A stretch of DNA of 64,000 bases, from positions 62,001 through 126,000 of the forward strand of contig JAEBDY010000016.1 in assembly GCA_049997955.1 (NCBI GenBank). Direction: 5' to 3'. The translations under genes and the position numbers were made by a program. A model generated the notes under the pieces. That model did no database searches, was not told where the DNA came from, and saw nothing but the letters and a program-made list of their open reading frames with translations. Source of the DNA: Umezawaea sp049997955 (GTDB lineage: Bacteria; Actinomycetota; Actinomycetes; Mycobacteriales; Pseudonocardiaceae). This document shows positions 49,965 through 60,020 of the stretch, piece after piece (the first letter of the stretch is position 1; each line of letters starts with the position of its first letter).

Positions 49965-52427
49965 TCATTCCCCGGTCCGTCCGGAATCCTCGTGCTCCGG
50001 AGTTTCACCACGGCGAACCTCTGTCGTGAATCCACCTGGATGATCTCTCGGCGCGACGACGTGCACATCGTTCTCACCGGTGACCACTGTCGAGAGATCC
50101 AGCACCCGGACGCGGTCGCGGCGGTGGCCGAGGCCGGGGTCGGAGTTCGACGAGCGCCGCAGCGGCGTTCGAACGGACGCCGCACGATCGTCCTCGGCCG
50201 CGAGCGGAACGAGCGAGGCGCGCCGCCCGATGACATCGAGGTTGTGCCGCGTGGCAAGGGTTTCCGCGTGTCGCGGCCCGAGCTGTTCGGTTTGGAGCTT
50301 TGCGATCCGGCGGAGTTCGGCTTCGGCCAGGTCACGACGAGCCTCGTGCACCGCTACCGCGAAGCTGTTTCGCGCGTTGAGCGTGACCGGGTGCTCAGAG
50401 CCGAGTGACGAGATCGCGAGGATCGTGACGCGACGAAGATCCGCTCCGTCGAGGACGACGTTCCCGACGCCGGCCAGTCGGACCAAGAGGTGCTTGGTGA
50501 TCAGGGTGTGCGCGTGGTGGTCGCCGAGCACGTGGCGCTGGTCCTGGAGCAGGTCGTGCAGGAGGGACGCGGCACCGCCGAACCGACCTCGGTGGTGAAG
50601 CGCGACGGCGATCTCGTAGCGCGTCATGATGGTGTCGGGGTGCGTGGTACCGAGGATCTTTTCCTGAATACCAACGATTTTCCGGAGTTCGGCTTCGGCG
50701 ATGTCATGGTGGCCGAGGTCCCGGTGCGCGCAGGCGAGCTGTCGTCGGGTGTTGAGCGTGTCCGGGTGTTCGGTACCCAGCGCGGTCGAGCAGTCGGCCA
50801 GGATGTCCTCGAAGCTGCGACGTGCGGCGTCGTGGTCGCCGTGCTCGGCGAGCAGCACGGCGAGGTTGTGGCGGGTGGCAAGGCTGTCGGGGTGCTTCGA
50901 GCCGAGGGTGGCGAGTCGTGCGTCCAAGGCTCGCCGGTAGAGGTCTTCGGCGGTGATGTGGAAGCCGTGCTCGTAGGCGAAGCCTGCGGCGTTGTGGTGG
51001 ATGTCCGCGAGAACGCCGCGACGCCTGCTCGGTGCGCGGACGCTGTTCGTCTCGTGTTCGCAGTGTGGGAGCAGGGCCCGCCACAGTGGCCACGTGGATG
51101 TGTCGGTCGTGTCGGTGTGCGTGGTGACGAGGTGCAGCAGGGCCAACCGGGCGTCGCTGTAGTCGTGTTCGCGCGCAAGCACCTCGGGATGCTGTCGCGT
51201 GATGGCGCGAACGAGCGGGTGCAGGGCGACCGTGTCGGGACCGTGGTGGCGACCGCGGTGCAGGTCGACGAGACCAAGTCCGATCAGCGCGGTCAACGTG
51301 GTGACGAGGCGATCCGGGTCGAGGTCGGCGAAGAGCGACGTGCGCGCCAGGACGGTGGCGTCGAGCAGGAGGCATGGGATCGGGACCGGGGCCAGCGTCG
51401 CCAGCAGTCGCAGCAGCGGACGCGCGAGGGGATGGCCGCGGTCGTGGAGCAGGTCGAGCGATCTTTCCCAGGTGCTTTCGAGGCTTTCCTGGCGAGGATC
51501 GTCCACGGAGGAAGCCACGACGGTGATCGCGTTGCCGAAGTGGTCGCGCAGCGCGGCCCGGTAGTCGTCGAACGTCCGAGGGCGATCGACGCCGGGGAGG
51601 CGGGGAGAAGTGGCGGCGGAGTTGAGGTACCGGCCGGTCAGGTAGAGCGCCAAGGGCACCCCGTCAAGCGCGTCGGCCAGGTGGACGGCTTGTCGTCGGT
51701 TCCCCGCATGGGGGGCGAGTTCGCGCAAGATGGCGGCGCCATCGTGTCGGTTCAACGCCCTGGTGTGCCTGATGGTCGCTCGCCTGCCCCAGGATTCGGC
51801 GCTTCCGTCCCTGCTGGTGATCACGACCGTGCCGAGCTGCGGTGGTGTTCTGATCCACCCGCGGCCGGTCCGGACGTCGTTGTCGCCCGCGGCCAGGACG
51901 GCGATGTCGTCGGCGTTGTCCACGACGAGCAGCCACGGTTCGGCCATCTCGTGCAACGTGGACCACAACAGGTCCGGAGCCGATCGTTCTCCTTTCCAGG
52001 CGCGTCGAACCGCCGAGCGGGCGGCTCCCGCGCGCAACGCCACTTCTCGTAGGTCGTCGGCGAGTACGCGGGCGGTGCTCGCGTCGACCCACCAGACGTG
52101 GAGGGCGCGCTCGACGCGGCGGGCCAGCGTCAGCGCGACGGCGGTCTTGCCGAATCCGCCCGCCCCGTGGAGCACCACGGTGTGGCCGCCGCTGCGGGTG
52201 AGGAACAGCAGCTCGTCCAGGAGCGCGTCGCGTCCTCGGAGGAGGTGGTCCATGACTCCGAGCGGTGCCGCGACCGATCCCAGACCGGGTTCGCTGGGGC
52301 GTTGAGCGGCTGTGTGGACGTGGAGGTTTCGCGCAGCCTGGTGGACCGTGGAGTGTTCCCAGGCCGTACCAACCTGTCGAGTTGCTCGGTGTTCCGGCGT
52401 GGGCCTTGGTTCGCGACCGGATCTCAT
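49965..52427 (-). CDS. STAND NTPase: NB-ARC and tetratricopeptide-repeat protein
   Basis: 820 residues from ATG 52427. A short N-terminus with an alternating NLHVHTAAQ strand, then an NB-ARC ATPase: P-loop LHGAGGFGKTAVAL (~residue 88-101), Walker B WLLVVDNADD, GTVVITSRDG, and a winged-helix region. From about 460, five to six TPR_10/12 repeats (SKHPDSLATRHNLAVLLAEHGDHDAA and related). Such STAND proteins act as ligand-triggered switches in signalling and, in some systems, phage defence. No fused effector domain is visible, and the last 80 residues look disordered. Confidence 0.85.
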   Translation of the reverse strand: MRSGREPRPTPEHRATRQVGTAWEHSTVHQAARNLHVHTAAQRPSEPGLGSVAAPLGVMDHLLRGRDALLDELLFLTRSGGHTVVLHGAGGFGKTAVALTLARRVERALHVWWVDASTARVLADDLREVALRAGAARSAVRRAWKGERSAPDLLWSTLHEMAEPWLLVVDNADDIAVLAAGDNDVRTGRGWIRTPPQLGTVVITSRDGSAESWGRRATIRHTRALNRHDGAAILRELAPHAGNRRQAVHLADALDGVPLALYLTGRYLNSAATSPRLPGVDRPRTFDDYRAALRDHFGNAITVVASSVDDPRQESLESTWERSLDLLHDRGHPLARPLLRLLATLAPVPIPCLLLDATVLARTSLFADLDPDRLVTTLTALIGLGLVDLHRGRHHGPDTVALHPLVRAITRQHPEVLAREHDYSDARLALLHLVTTHTDTTDTSTWPLWRALLPHCEHETNSVRAPSRRRGVLADIHHNAAGFAYEHGFHITAEDLYRRALDARLATLGSKHPDSLATRHNLAVLLAEHGDHDAARRSFEDILADCSTALGTEHPDTLNTRRQLACAHRDLGHHDIAEAELRKIVGIQEKILGTTHPDTIMTRYEIAVALHHRGRFGGAASLLHDLLQDQRHVLGDHHAHTLITKHLLVRLAGVGNVVLDGADLRRVTILAISSLGSEHPVTLNARNSFAVAVHEARRDLAEAELRRIAKLQTEQLGPRHAETLATRHNLDVIGRRASLVPLAAEDDRAASVRTPLRRSSNSDPGLGHRRDRVRVLDLSTVVTGENDVHVVAPRDHPGGFTTEVRRGETPEHEDSGRTGE

Positions 52428-52657
52428 GGCCAACCCGCGTCACTTCGTGCCCAGCGCCAGGTGAACCCGTGCGACTGCGAGTCGCGACGCGCTGGTGCGT
52501 GGTGTGTCGTCCAAGCGGTGGTCGGGTTGCCGATGCGGACGGGTCGATGGATCACCGGTGGGTTCCCTGCTGGTTTGTAGTCGGTGAACGGGTTCGGTTG
52601 CGGGCAACCGCGCCGTGGCGGTCGCCGGCGTGCGATCGTGGCGATGGTCCGCGCCGG

Positions 52658-53872
52658 TCAGATCATGCGGCGAGGACCTCGAATAGGGGTCATCATCGGC
52701 GCTGGGGCCGGCGGCGAAAGGCCCAGCATTCGATAGATCGCGGCACGGGTGAGATGCCCTGCCCGACCGGGTGCCGAGGTGACGTGGCGAACGGCGAGGC
52801 GTTGGACGCTTTTCGTGTGCCAGTTCGTGGCGGCGTCCAGTTGTGCCGGGAGCGGTACGTCGCGGCGCAGGTGCGGGGCGTCTTCGAACGGGAAGGCGTT
52901 GCCGGACCGCGCGGACGACGTGGTGGCCTGGGGTTCGGGATTGGCGAACAGCACGGGAAGTCCGATACCCGTGCTGTAGAGGGTGATCGATCCGCGGGCG
53001 CCGATGACCACGTCGGCGGAGGCGACGATGGGCCGCCATTGCGTGAAGGGGTCGACGACCTGCACGCTGGCTGTTCGTGCGGTGGTCATCCATGCCCTGA
53101 GGTGGTCGACGTCCTGGGAGAACCAGGCGGCGGGGTGCAGCAGGACCGCGACTCGATAGCGGTCGCCGGGCAGCTCGGCCGTGAGCCTGTGCAGGAGTTC
53201 GGGTTCTCGGGTCACCAGTGAGCCCGTCCCCCATGCGGAGACGACAACCACGAGTCGGTGGTGGGAGTCCACCTGAAGTGCGGCTCGATAGGTGTCACGG
53301 GACCGCGTGCTGAGAGCGAGCCGGTCGAAGGTGAGGTCTCCGACGACAGCGACCCCGTCGGCCGAGCCGTGTGCGCGACCACGCGTGGTCCGCAGGTCCT
53401 CGCCGTGGGCTGCCAGCCTCAGCGCGGGTGCTCGATCGGCAGGTGTTCCGCGTCCGGTGGTGTGGAAGTCGACCGTCGTCGGTTCCGGATCACCCTGGGG
53501 TGAACGCCGCACAGGTCTTCGCCGTCCGCAGGGATCGGGGATCACGACGGAGGGAGTGCCCAGCTCGCGGAGGTGGTCGTGGTTCGTGGCGAGCACGAGA
53601 TCGCGGGGAACGTCGAGCGCGTGGCTCCAGTCGAGGGTCGCCACGCCTGCCTCGCGCAGAAGTCCGTCAACGCCGTTGGCGGTGGTCGTGGGCACCGTGG
53701 TGAACACCAGGTCGAGGCCGGGGTCGCGATCCAGGAGCTCGGCCACGTCGAGCAAACGTTGTCCGATGCCCACGGAGTGCACCGGAACGAGGACGCGCTT
53801 CACAGCCGATCGAGGTGTCCTCACCTGGACCGGCTCCTCCGAATGCGGCATCGATTTTCCGTTGTCGTGCAC
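52658..53872 (-). CDS. Hypothetical protein with GT-B/CDP-glycerol-transferase-like fold
   Basis: 404 residues if started at GTG 53872; internal ATG 53851 and GTG codons near 53830 and 53809 are alternatives and none has a convincing site. The core starts with KRVLVPVHSVGIGQRLLDVAELL. A C-terminal half has VVVVSAWGTGSLVTREPELLHRLTAELPGDRYRVAVLLHP and ADVVIGARGSITLYSTGIGLPVLF. This is the layout of GT-B glycosyl- or glycerophosphotransferases (donor-binding G-S-T loop). Similar uncharacterised proteins occur across streptomycetes. It lies upstream of the STAND gene at 230 bases, so co-expression is possible. Confidence 0.65.
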   Translation of the reverse strand: MHDNGKSMPHSEEPVQVRTPRSAVKRVLVPVHSVGIGQRLLDVAELLDRDPGLDLVFTTVPTTTANGVDGLLREAGVATLDWSHALDVPRDLVLATNHDHLRELGTPSVVIPDPCGRRRPVRRSPQGDPEPTTVDFHTTGRGTPADRAPALRLAAHGEDLRTTRGRAHGSADGVAVVGDLTFDRLALSTRSRDTYRAALQVDSHHRLVVVVSAWGTGSLVTREPELLHRLTAELPGDRYRVAVLLHPAAWFSQDVDHLRAWMTTARTASVQVVDPFTQWRPIVASADVVIGARGSITLYSTGIGLPVLFANPEPQATTSSARSGNAFPFEDAPHLRRDVPLPAQLDAATNWHTKSVQRLAVRHVTSAPGRAGHLTRAAIYRMLGLSPPAPAPMMTPIRGPRRMI

Positions 53873-54098
53873 TCCTTACCGCCTTTCCCCATAGCGACAC
53901 CGTCTCGCGAGGGACAAGGATGACTGCCTGGGGTTGACAGTCCGGTTGCCACGCGGTGGACACTCGACTGCCGACGATCGGGATGTGCATTGACGAACTA
54001 TGGAGCGGCACGACTTTCGGTGATACCCGCAGAAATCGGGTGTTCTTGTTCTTGACCGTGTGGCATGGCGCCCGACGGGGTGACGGGAGTGACCGACT

Positions 54099-57068
54099 GT
54101 GGAGTTCCGCGTGCTGGGGCCGGTCGAACTGTGGCGCGGCGATCACGAGGTCCCGATCGAGCGGGCCAAGCAACGGCACGCGTTGGGGGTGCTGCTGCTC
54201 GCCCAGGGGCGACCCGTGACGACCGAGACGATGATGGACGCGCTGTGGGGTGATGATCGTCCCGCAGGGGTGCGCAAGAGCCTGCAGAGCTACATCAGCA
54301 GGTTGCGCCTGACGTTGCGCTTGGCGACCTGCACCGCGCAACTGCATTCTCGCGACGGCGCGTACCTGCTTCAGACTCCTGATGACGACCTCGACTACGA
54401 CCGGAGCCTGAGTCTGCTGGAGTCCGGGCGCCAAGCCATGCAACGCGGATTCCTCGACGACGCGGCGGATCGGCTGCACCGCGCGATCACCCCGTGGCGA
54501 GGCACTCCCGTGCAAGGGCTCAACACGATGTGGATGGAATTGCGCCGTGAGGATCTCGAATTCCGATGGATATCCTGCTGGCATGCGCTGATCAGCGTCG
54601 AACTCCTGCGGCACAACTACAGCGAAGCACTCGACATGGTCAACCGGTTGATCGTCGGCAACGAGTTCGACAAAACCTTGATAAGCCAGCGATTATCGGC
54701 GTTGAACGGCTGCGGGTACTATTCGGAGTTCGACACCTACTGGCAACGCATCAGGCAATCCGGAATCGAAGCATTCGGAACCGAGCCCGACAGCGACCTG
54801 CAGAACCTGCACATCCGGCTGCTGCAGGAACGCGACGGGTACCACCTCCTCCACTCCCCTGCCGCGGTGAACGCCACACCGGTACCCGCACCGGCGCAGT
54901 TGCCCGCACCCTCGGCTGACTTCGTGGGTCGTGACGCCGAACTCGACGCGCTGGACGAGGCGTTGGTCAAGACCAGGACGACCAGACCCACCGCCCTTCC
55001 CGTGCTGGCGATCGTCGGTGGAGTGGCGATGGGCAAGACGGCTTTGGCCGTGGAGTGGGCGCACCTCAACCGGCGCTACTTCCCCGATGGGCAGCTCTTC
55101 GCCGATCTCACCGGGTTCGACGCCCGGCCACCAGCGGACCCGTTCGCGGTGCTGGCCGATTTCCTCATCGCGCTGGGCCTGTCGGAGGAGCAACTTCCCG
55201 ACACCGCGGAACGCCGCACCTCGTTGTTCCGCAGCATGGTCGACGGACGCCAGATGCTGATCTTGCTCGACAACGCCCTCAACACCGACCAGGTGCGCCC
55301 GGTCTTGCCGGGCAGTTCCTCCTGCGTGGTCGTGGTGACCAGCAGGCACCGCCTTCCCGAGCTGGTCAGGCGCCAAGCCGCACGCCGCGTCACCCTGGAA
55401 CCGCTCGCCCGAACCGAGAGCACCGCGCTGTTGCGCCAGAGCGTCGAGGCGGAACGGACGGCGCGGCAGTCCTCCGCGCTGTCCGCCTTGGCCGACCTGT
55501 GCGGAGGGCTTCCGGGGGTGCTCCGCGTGATGGCCGAGGTGGTGGACGAGCGTCCCCACCTCAGCCTGGACGATCTCCTGGTCGACCTCCGGCGATCGGA
55601 GGAGCAGGTGTTGCACCTCGGCGGCGGCGAGGATGATCCGACCGCGGTGGACAAGCAGTTGTCGTGGTCGTTCTCCGCACTGGCTTCCTCGACCGCACGC
55701 ACGTTTCGGCTCATCGGCCAGCACATCGCGACCGAGTTCGGCGCCGGGGACACCGCGGCTCTGGCGGACATCCCCCTCCCCGAGGCCCAACAGCACCTCC
55801 ACGCCCTGTGGTCGGTCCACCTGCTGCAGCAGTCGAGCCACCAGCGCTACCACTTCCGCGACCTGGAGCTCGCGTTCGCGCGTCGGCTCCGACCTGACCG
55901 CGACGAGGCCGAGGGCACAACCGGCCTGCACCGATTGCTCGACTGGTACCTGCACACCGCCACGAACGCGACGCGAGCACTGTGTGCGGTCGAGGGTCCA
56001 CCAGCACCAAACGCGTCCGCGGTCGAGTCGTACACCTTTTCCACCGCGGCCGACGCCCTGCTGTGGCTTCGGACGGAGCACGAGAACCTCGTCACCGCCA
56101 TCCGCCGTGCCGTTGCCCTCCGCACGTCGCACGCGTGGCTGCTCCCCGGAGTGCTTCGTCCCTACCTCGCGTTGACCGAGAGCCTGGTCGGTTGGGGTGA
56201 CACCTACCTGGTCGCGATGCGGTCGGCGCGAGACGCCGGTGACGATCTGGGCGAGGTGACGGCCGGTCTCGCCCTGGCCGCTGTTGCCCGTGCGGCAGGT
56301 CGCGAAGACGAGGCCACCAGCCACGTCACCGATGCGCTGGGCATCGCGAGGTCCCGCGGACTCGACGAGCAGGTGGCGATGGCGTTGCGGGAGTTGGGCA
56401 TGCTGTCGCACGGGCGAGGTGGTTCGTCCGTGGGCATCGCGCTCTGCCAGGAGGCCTGGCAGGTCGACAACGCGCTGGGCAACGCCGCGGGCGAGGCCGC
56501 GTCCCTGCACTGCCTCGGCTCGATCCGATCCGACCTCCACGACTACAGCCGAGGAGTCGCTGATCTCGAACAGGCGCGCGACCTTCGCGTGGGCCTGGGC
56601 CTGCAGGTGGACCTCGCGACGACCTGCCGAGAACTCGGCCTGCTCCACCGCCTGCGTCAGGAACCCGAACAAGCGCTGGACCACTGCGCTCGTGTGGTCG
56701 ACATCGGAGATCGTCACGCCGCACACCGGACGGATCTGACAGCTGCCCTGCTGGTGCTCGGCGAGATCGAACACCAGCGCAAACACCATTTCACCGCCCT
56801 CACCCACCTGCATCGGGTTCTCGCGCTGTGCCACCCCATTCAGGACAAGACCCTTGCGGCCCGAACGCTCGACCTGCTGGGCGAGGCCCTCTACGCGCTG
56901 GGCAAGCGCAACGACGCAGGCGAGGAGTGGCAACAAGCGCTGCGACTGCTCACCGACCTCGAAGACCCTCACGCGCGACACGTCCAAGAGCGGCTCGCTG
57001 ACCTGATGTCCACCCAACTCCACCCTCCGCTGGAGCTCACGACGTCGAACGACGATCACTTGGACTGA
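54099..57068 (+). CDS. AfsR/SARP-type transcriptional regulator with NB-ARC and TPR domains
   Basis: 989 residues from GTG 54099. OmpR-like SARP DNA-binding domain (MEFRVLGPVELWRG ... LQSYISRLR, ~1-95) and BTAD (~95-245), then NB-ARC with P-loop IVGGVAMGKTALAVEW (~305-315), MLILLDNALN (Walker B) and VVVVTSRHRLPEL, followed by TPR-like repeats (~690-980). The P-loop has an alanine-methionine insertion, GVAMGKT. SARP proteins activate specialised-metabolite operons. The adjacent P450 remnant and GT-B gene could be past or present targets. BTAD spacing looks normal. Confidence 0.9.
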   Translation: MEFRVLGPVELWRGDHEVPIERAKQRHALGVLLLAQGRPVTTETMMDALWGDDRPAGVRKSLQSYISRLRLTLRLATCTAQLHSRDGAYLLQTPDDDLDYDRSLSLLESGRQAMQRGFLDDAADRLHRAITPWRGTPVQGLNTMWMELRREDLEFRWISCWHALISVELLRHNYSEALDMVNRLIVGNEFDKTLISQRLSALNGCGYYSEFDTYWQRIRQSGIEAFGTEPDSDLQNLHIRLLQERDGYHLLHSPAAVNATPVPAPAQLPAPSADFVGRDAELDALDEALVKTRTTRPTALPVLAIVGGVAMGKTALAVEWAHLNRRYFPDGQLFADLTGFDARPPADPFAVLADFLIALGLSEEQLPDTAERRTSLFRSMVDGRQMLILLDNALNTDQVRPVLPGSSSCVVVVTSRHRLPELVRRQAARRVTLEPLARTESTALLRQSVEAERTARQSSALSALADLCGGLPGVLRVMAEVVDERPHLSLDDLLVDLRRSEEQVLHLGGGEDDPTAVDKQLSWSFSALASSTARTFRLIGQHIATEFGAGDTAALADIPLPEAQQHLHALWSVHLLQQSSHQRYHFRDLELAFARRLRPDRDEAEGTTGLHRLLDWYLHTATNATRALCAVEGPPAPNASAVESYTFSTAADALLWLRTEHENLVTAIRRAVALRTSHAWLLPGVLRPYLALTESLVGWGDTYLVAMRSARDAGDDLGEVTAGLALAAVARAAGREDEATSHVTDALGIARSRGLDEQVAMALRELGMLSHGRGGSSVGIALCQEAWQVDNALGNAAGEAASLHCLGSIRSDLHDYSRGVADLEQARDLRVGLGLQVDLATTCRELGLLHRLRQEPEQALDHCARVVDIGDRHAAHRTDLTAALLVLGEIEHQRKHHFTALTHLHRVLALCHPIQDKTLAARTLDLLGEALYALGKRNDAGEEWQQALRLLTDLEDPHARHVQERLADLMSTQLHPPLELTTSNDDHLD

Positions 57069-57431
57069 GTCGGCCCCAGATCACCCCGGACGCAACGCCC
57101 GTCTGAAACCACTTGCCTATGCGCTGACAAGAAGTCGCGTTAGGACAGAGTGGTGCCACCGTTCGCAGGTCGATCTCCGGCAGCGGGCGTAGTGCGATGT
57201 CCGGGCGAGTGCCGAAGAAGTGGGGCGAGCAAACCGGGCCCTGGCATGTGAGTCGATTCTTCCGCCCTGTCTTCCACTTCCACCGCGAGTGCGTCCGTCG
57301 GCCACTTCCGTGGTTGAAGTCGATCACGAAGCCGACGACACCTGCCGACCGACGTCACCGCGCCGACCAAGACGCGTTGCGCGCGGCTGTTACGCACGCG
57401 TTGTCAACGCCGACGCCTCAGGAGTTGTCAC
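57069..57431. other. Intergenic region with a doubtful reverse-strand frame
   Basis: 363 bases after the AfsR-like gene. A reverse frame spanning 57037-57327 could encode 96 residues, but has mixed codon use, no ribosome-binding site and no recognisable motif, and it runs into the SARP gene. Nothing else was recognised. Confidence 0.4.
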
Positions 57432-58141
57432 ATGACCGACACCTGCCCGCACCAGGCGACCGCCGAGTCCGCCCCGCTGCCCGAACTGATGCTCCCCATG
57501 CGCCGCAACGGGTTCGACCCGGCACCGGACTTGCTCGCGCTGCTCGACCAGGAGCGCGTCGTCAAGGTGCCGACGCCGCTCGGGGGCACCGCGTGGCTGG
57601 TCACCCGTTACGAGGACGTGAAGACCGCGCTGTCGGACCCGGCCCGGTTCAGCAACGCCGGGCCGGTGCCGGGGAACCCGGTGACGAGCAGGAAGCGGTG
57701 CTCACCGGCGACCTGCTCGGCATGCTCGTCCGCGAGCACAGCGACAACCTCACGTCCGCGGAACTGGCCGGGGTCGCGCTGCTGCTGCTCATCGCGGGCC
57801 ACGAGACCACCGCCAACATGCTCACCCTGGGAACGCTGGCACTCCTGCGCCACGCCGACCAGCTCGCCGCAGTCCGCGACGACCCCGACCGCCTCGACAT
57901 CAGCCGCGGCGCGGCCGGTCACGTCGGGTTCGGCCACGGCGTGCACCACTGCCTCGGGGCGCCCCTGGCCCGCCTGGAGATGCGCATCGCGTTCCCCGCC
58001 CTGCTCCGGCGGTTCCCGTCGCTCGCGCTCGGTGTGCCGGATGATCGGATCAGGTTCCGCTCCCACAGCGCCGTCTACGGGGTGGAAGCGCTCCCCGTCA
58101 CCTGGCGACCCCGATCCGGCGACCTCGTGCGGTGGTGGTGA
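57432..58141 (+). pseudogene. Cytochrome P450 pseudogene with two internal deletions and a frameshift
   Basis: Frame 1 from ATG 57432 gives GFDPAPDLLALLDQERVVKVPTPLGGTAWLVTRYEDVKTALSDPARFSN, the P450 N-terminal sheet and B helix. Near 57680 it jumps to another frame: EAVLTGDLLGMLVREHSDNLTSAELAGVALLLLIAGHETTANML, the I-helix with the oxygen-binding AGHETT. After AAVRDDP it jumps straight to DRLDISRGAAGHVGFGHGVHHCLG, the heme-cysteine loop. Helices C-H and the ExxR segment are deleted. The ending (VTWRPRSGDLVRWW) is normal. It cannot make a functional P450. Confidence 0.85.
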
Positions 58142-59026
58142 TCAGGTCCTGACCTTGTCGGGCGCGGGCCGCCGGGTGAGCAGGATCCCGCCGATCACCA
58201 CCGCCCCGCCGACGAAGGTGTGCCACCCCACCGGTTCGGCCAGCAGCGCCACGCCCAGCGCGGTCGACCACAGCGGCGTCACGTAGGTGACCGTGGCCGC
58301 GACCGTGGGGCCCGCCTCCCGGATCAGGTCGAGGTTGATCACGTACGCGTACCCGGTGCCCGCCGCGCCCAGCACCAGCAGCGCCAGCGCGGCGTGCGCG
58401 CCCGGCCACACGGGCGGTCCGGAGAGGACGGGCGCGGCCACTCCCAGTTGGACGGTGGCGCAGGTGATCTGCACGGCGGACAACGCGCTCGCCCGGTGCG
58501 GGCCGCCGGAGAAGAACCGCCGCGTGTAGGCGAACCCGGCGCCGTAGCACGTGGTGGCGCCCAGGCAGGCCAGACCGCCTGCCAGCACGTCGCCGTCCAG
58601 GCCCCGCCACACCCCGAGCAGCACCAGAACGCCCGAGAACCCGAGCAGCAGCCCTGCCAGCCGCGTCCGCGTCACCCGCTCACCCGGCACCACCAGCAGG
58701 GCGAACGCCAGCGTCGTCAACGGCGTCGTCGCGTTCAGCACGCCCGCCAGCACCGAGTCCACTTTCGACTCGCCGAAGGCCAGCAGCGTGAACGGCACCG
58801 AGTTGAGCAGCACCGCGACCACGGCCGCGTGCCCCCACGTGCGCGGGTCGCGCGGCACGGCCGCCCGCTGCACCGCGCAGACCGCCCACAGCGCCAACGC
58901 GCCGAACAGGCAGCGGACGAGCGCCACCTGCACCGGCGGCACGCCCGCGTCCACCGCCACCTTGATCAACGCGAAGCTGCCGCCCCAGATCGCGGACAGC
59001 AGCACGAACTTCCCGGTAGACCCCAC
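58142..59026 (-). CDS. DMT-superfamily (EamA) transporter
   Basis: 294 residues from GTG 59026 with ten membrane helices in two EamA repeats: AIWGGSFALIKVAVDAGVPPVQVALVR at the start and TVAATVTYVTPLWSTALGVALLAEPV in the second half are typical. The reverse strand leaves a 70-base gap to the divergent LysR gene. It directly abuts the P450 pseudogene stop on the other strand. Probably exports amino-acid or metabolite-like compounds under LysR control. Confidence 0.9.
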   Translation of the reverse strand: MGSTGKFVLLSAIWGGSFALIKVAVDAGVPPVQVALVRCLFGALALWAVCAVQRAAVPRDPRTWGHAAVVAVLLNSVPFTLLAFGESKVDSVLAGVLNATTPLTTLAFALLVVPGERVTRTRLAGLLLGFSGVLVLLGVWRGLDGDVLAGGLACLGATTCYGAGFAYTRRFFSGGPHRASALSAVQITCATVQLGVAAPVLSGPPVWPGAHAALALLVLGAAGTGYAYVINLDLIREAGPTVAATVTYVTPLWSTALGVALLAEPVGWHTFVGGAVVIGGILLTRRPAPDKVRT

Positions 59027-59096
59027 GGCGCGAGCATCACCCGGCGGGGCATCATGAGTCCAACAAGTACCCGCCGATCGAGCATGAGAGGCGCTC

Positions 59097-59969
59097 ATGG
59101 CCCTGAACTTCGCCCAGCTGCGCGCCTTCCTCGCCGTTGTCGACGAGGGCGGGTTCACCTCCGCCGCCGACGCCCTCGGCCTCACCCAGTCCGCCGTCTC
59201 GCACGCGGTCACCGCCCTCGAACGCACGCTCGGCCACCCCGTGCTGTCGCGGCGCGGACGCACCGCGCCCACCGCGTTCGGCGAGGAGGTCCTGGCGCAC
59301 GCCCGCGCCGCGGTGGCCGCGTCCGCCGCGATCACCGACCTGGCCGAACGCAGGCACGGCGGCGCGCGCGGCACGGTCCGGCTGGCCGCGCCGCCGACCG
59401 TGTGCCAGGGCCTGCTGCCCGACCTGCTGTCCCGGTGGCAGGCGGAGTTCCCGCACGTGCGGATCCGGGTGTTCGAGGGCGAGGACGACGAGGTCGCCGA
59501 GTGGCTGGCGGGCGGCACGGTCGACGCCGCCGTCCTGGTCGACCCGCCGCCCGGCTCCGGCGTGCCGGTCGGCGAGGACGCCTTCCACGCCCTGCTGCGC
59601 ACCGACCACCCGCTGGCGGCACTGCCGCTGGTCGACGTGACGGACCTGGCCGACGACCCGTTCCTGCTGTCGCACGGCGGTTGCGAGCGGCACGTGAGGC
59701 AGGCGCACGCCGGCCACCCGTTCACCCCGCGGCACCGGGTGCGCGAACTGAGCACGCTGCTCGCCATGGTCCGCGCAGGCGTGGGCGTGTCGATCGTGCC
59801 CGGCCTGGTGGCGTCGATGCTGCCGCCCGACCTGGTGCTGGTGCCGCTGCAAGGTCGGGTGGTGCGCAGGCTCGTCCTCGGCGGACCGGCGGGCCGCGAG
59901 TGGCACCCGGCCGTGACGGCGCTGGTGGACTCGGTCCGGGTTCCTGCCACGGGGCGAACACGGCGCTGA
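59097..59969 (+). CDS. LysR-family transcriptional regulator
   Basis: 290 residues from ATG 59097 (GAGAGG upstream). HTH: LNFAQLRAFLAVVDEGGFTSAADALGLTQSAVSHAVTALERTLGHPVLSRRGR. Periplasmic-binding-protein-like effector domain with GTVRLAAPPTVCQGLLPDLLS and GVSIVPGLVASML. Divergent from the EamA exporter, a common regulator-transporter pair. CATGAG occurs twice in the gap (near 59053 and 59082), a possible operator half-site pair. Confidence 0.9.
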   Translation: MALNFAQLRAFLAVVDEGGFTSAADALGLTQSAVSHAVTALERTLGHPVLSRRGRTAPTAFGEEVLAHARAAVAASAAITDLAERRHGGARGTVRLAAPPTVCQGLLPDLLSRWQAEFPHVRIRVFEGEDDEVAEWLAGGTVDAAVLVDPPPGSGVPVGEDAFHALLRTDHPLAALPLVDVTDLADDPFLLSHGGCERHVRQAHAGHPFTPRHRVRELSTLLAMVRAGVGVSIVPGLVASMLPPDLVLVPLQGRVVRRLVLGGPAGREWHPAVTALVDSVRVPATGRTRR

Positions 59970-60020
59970 CCCGGCCGCCCGGATTTGAGGTCCTCCGGGT
60001 GAGCGCGCGAAGATCGGGGA

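Noticed and set aside
52595..52610. CGGTTG-CGGG-CAACCG mini-hairpin between the GT-B-like and STAND genes
   Set aside because: Six-bp stem only; too weak to call a terminator in DNA of this composition.
57037..57327. Reverse frame of 96 residues downstream of the AfsR-like gene
   Set aside because: No ribosome-binding site, mixed codon use, overlaps the SARP coding end; no recognisable domain.
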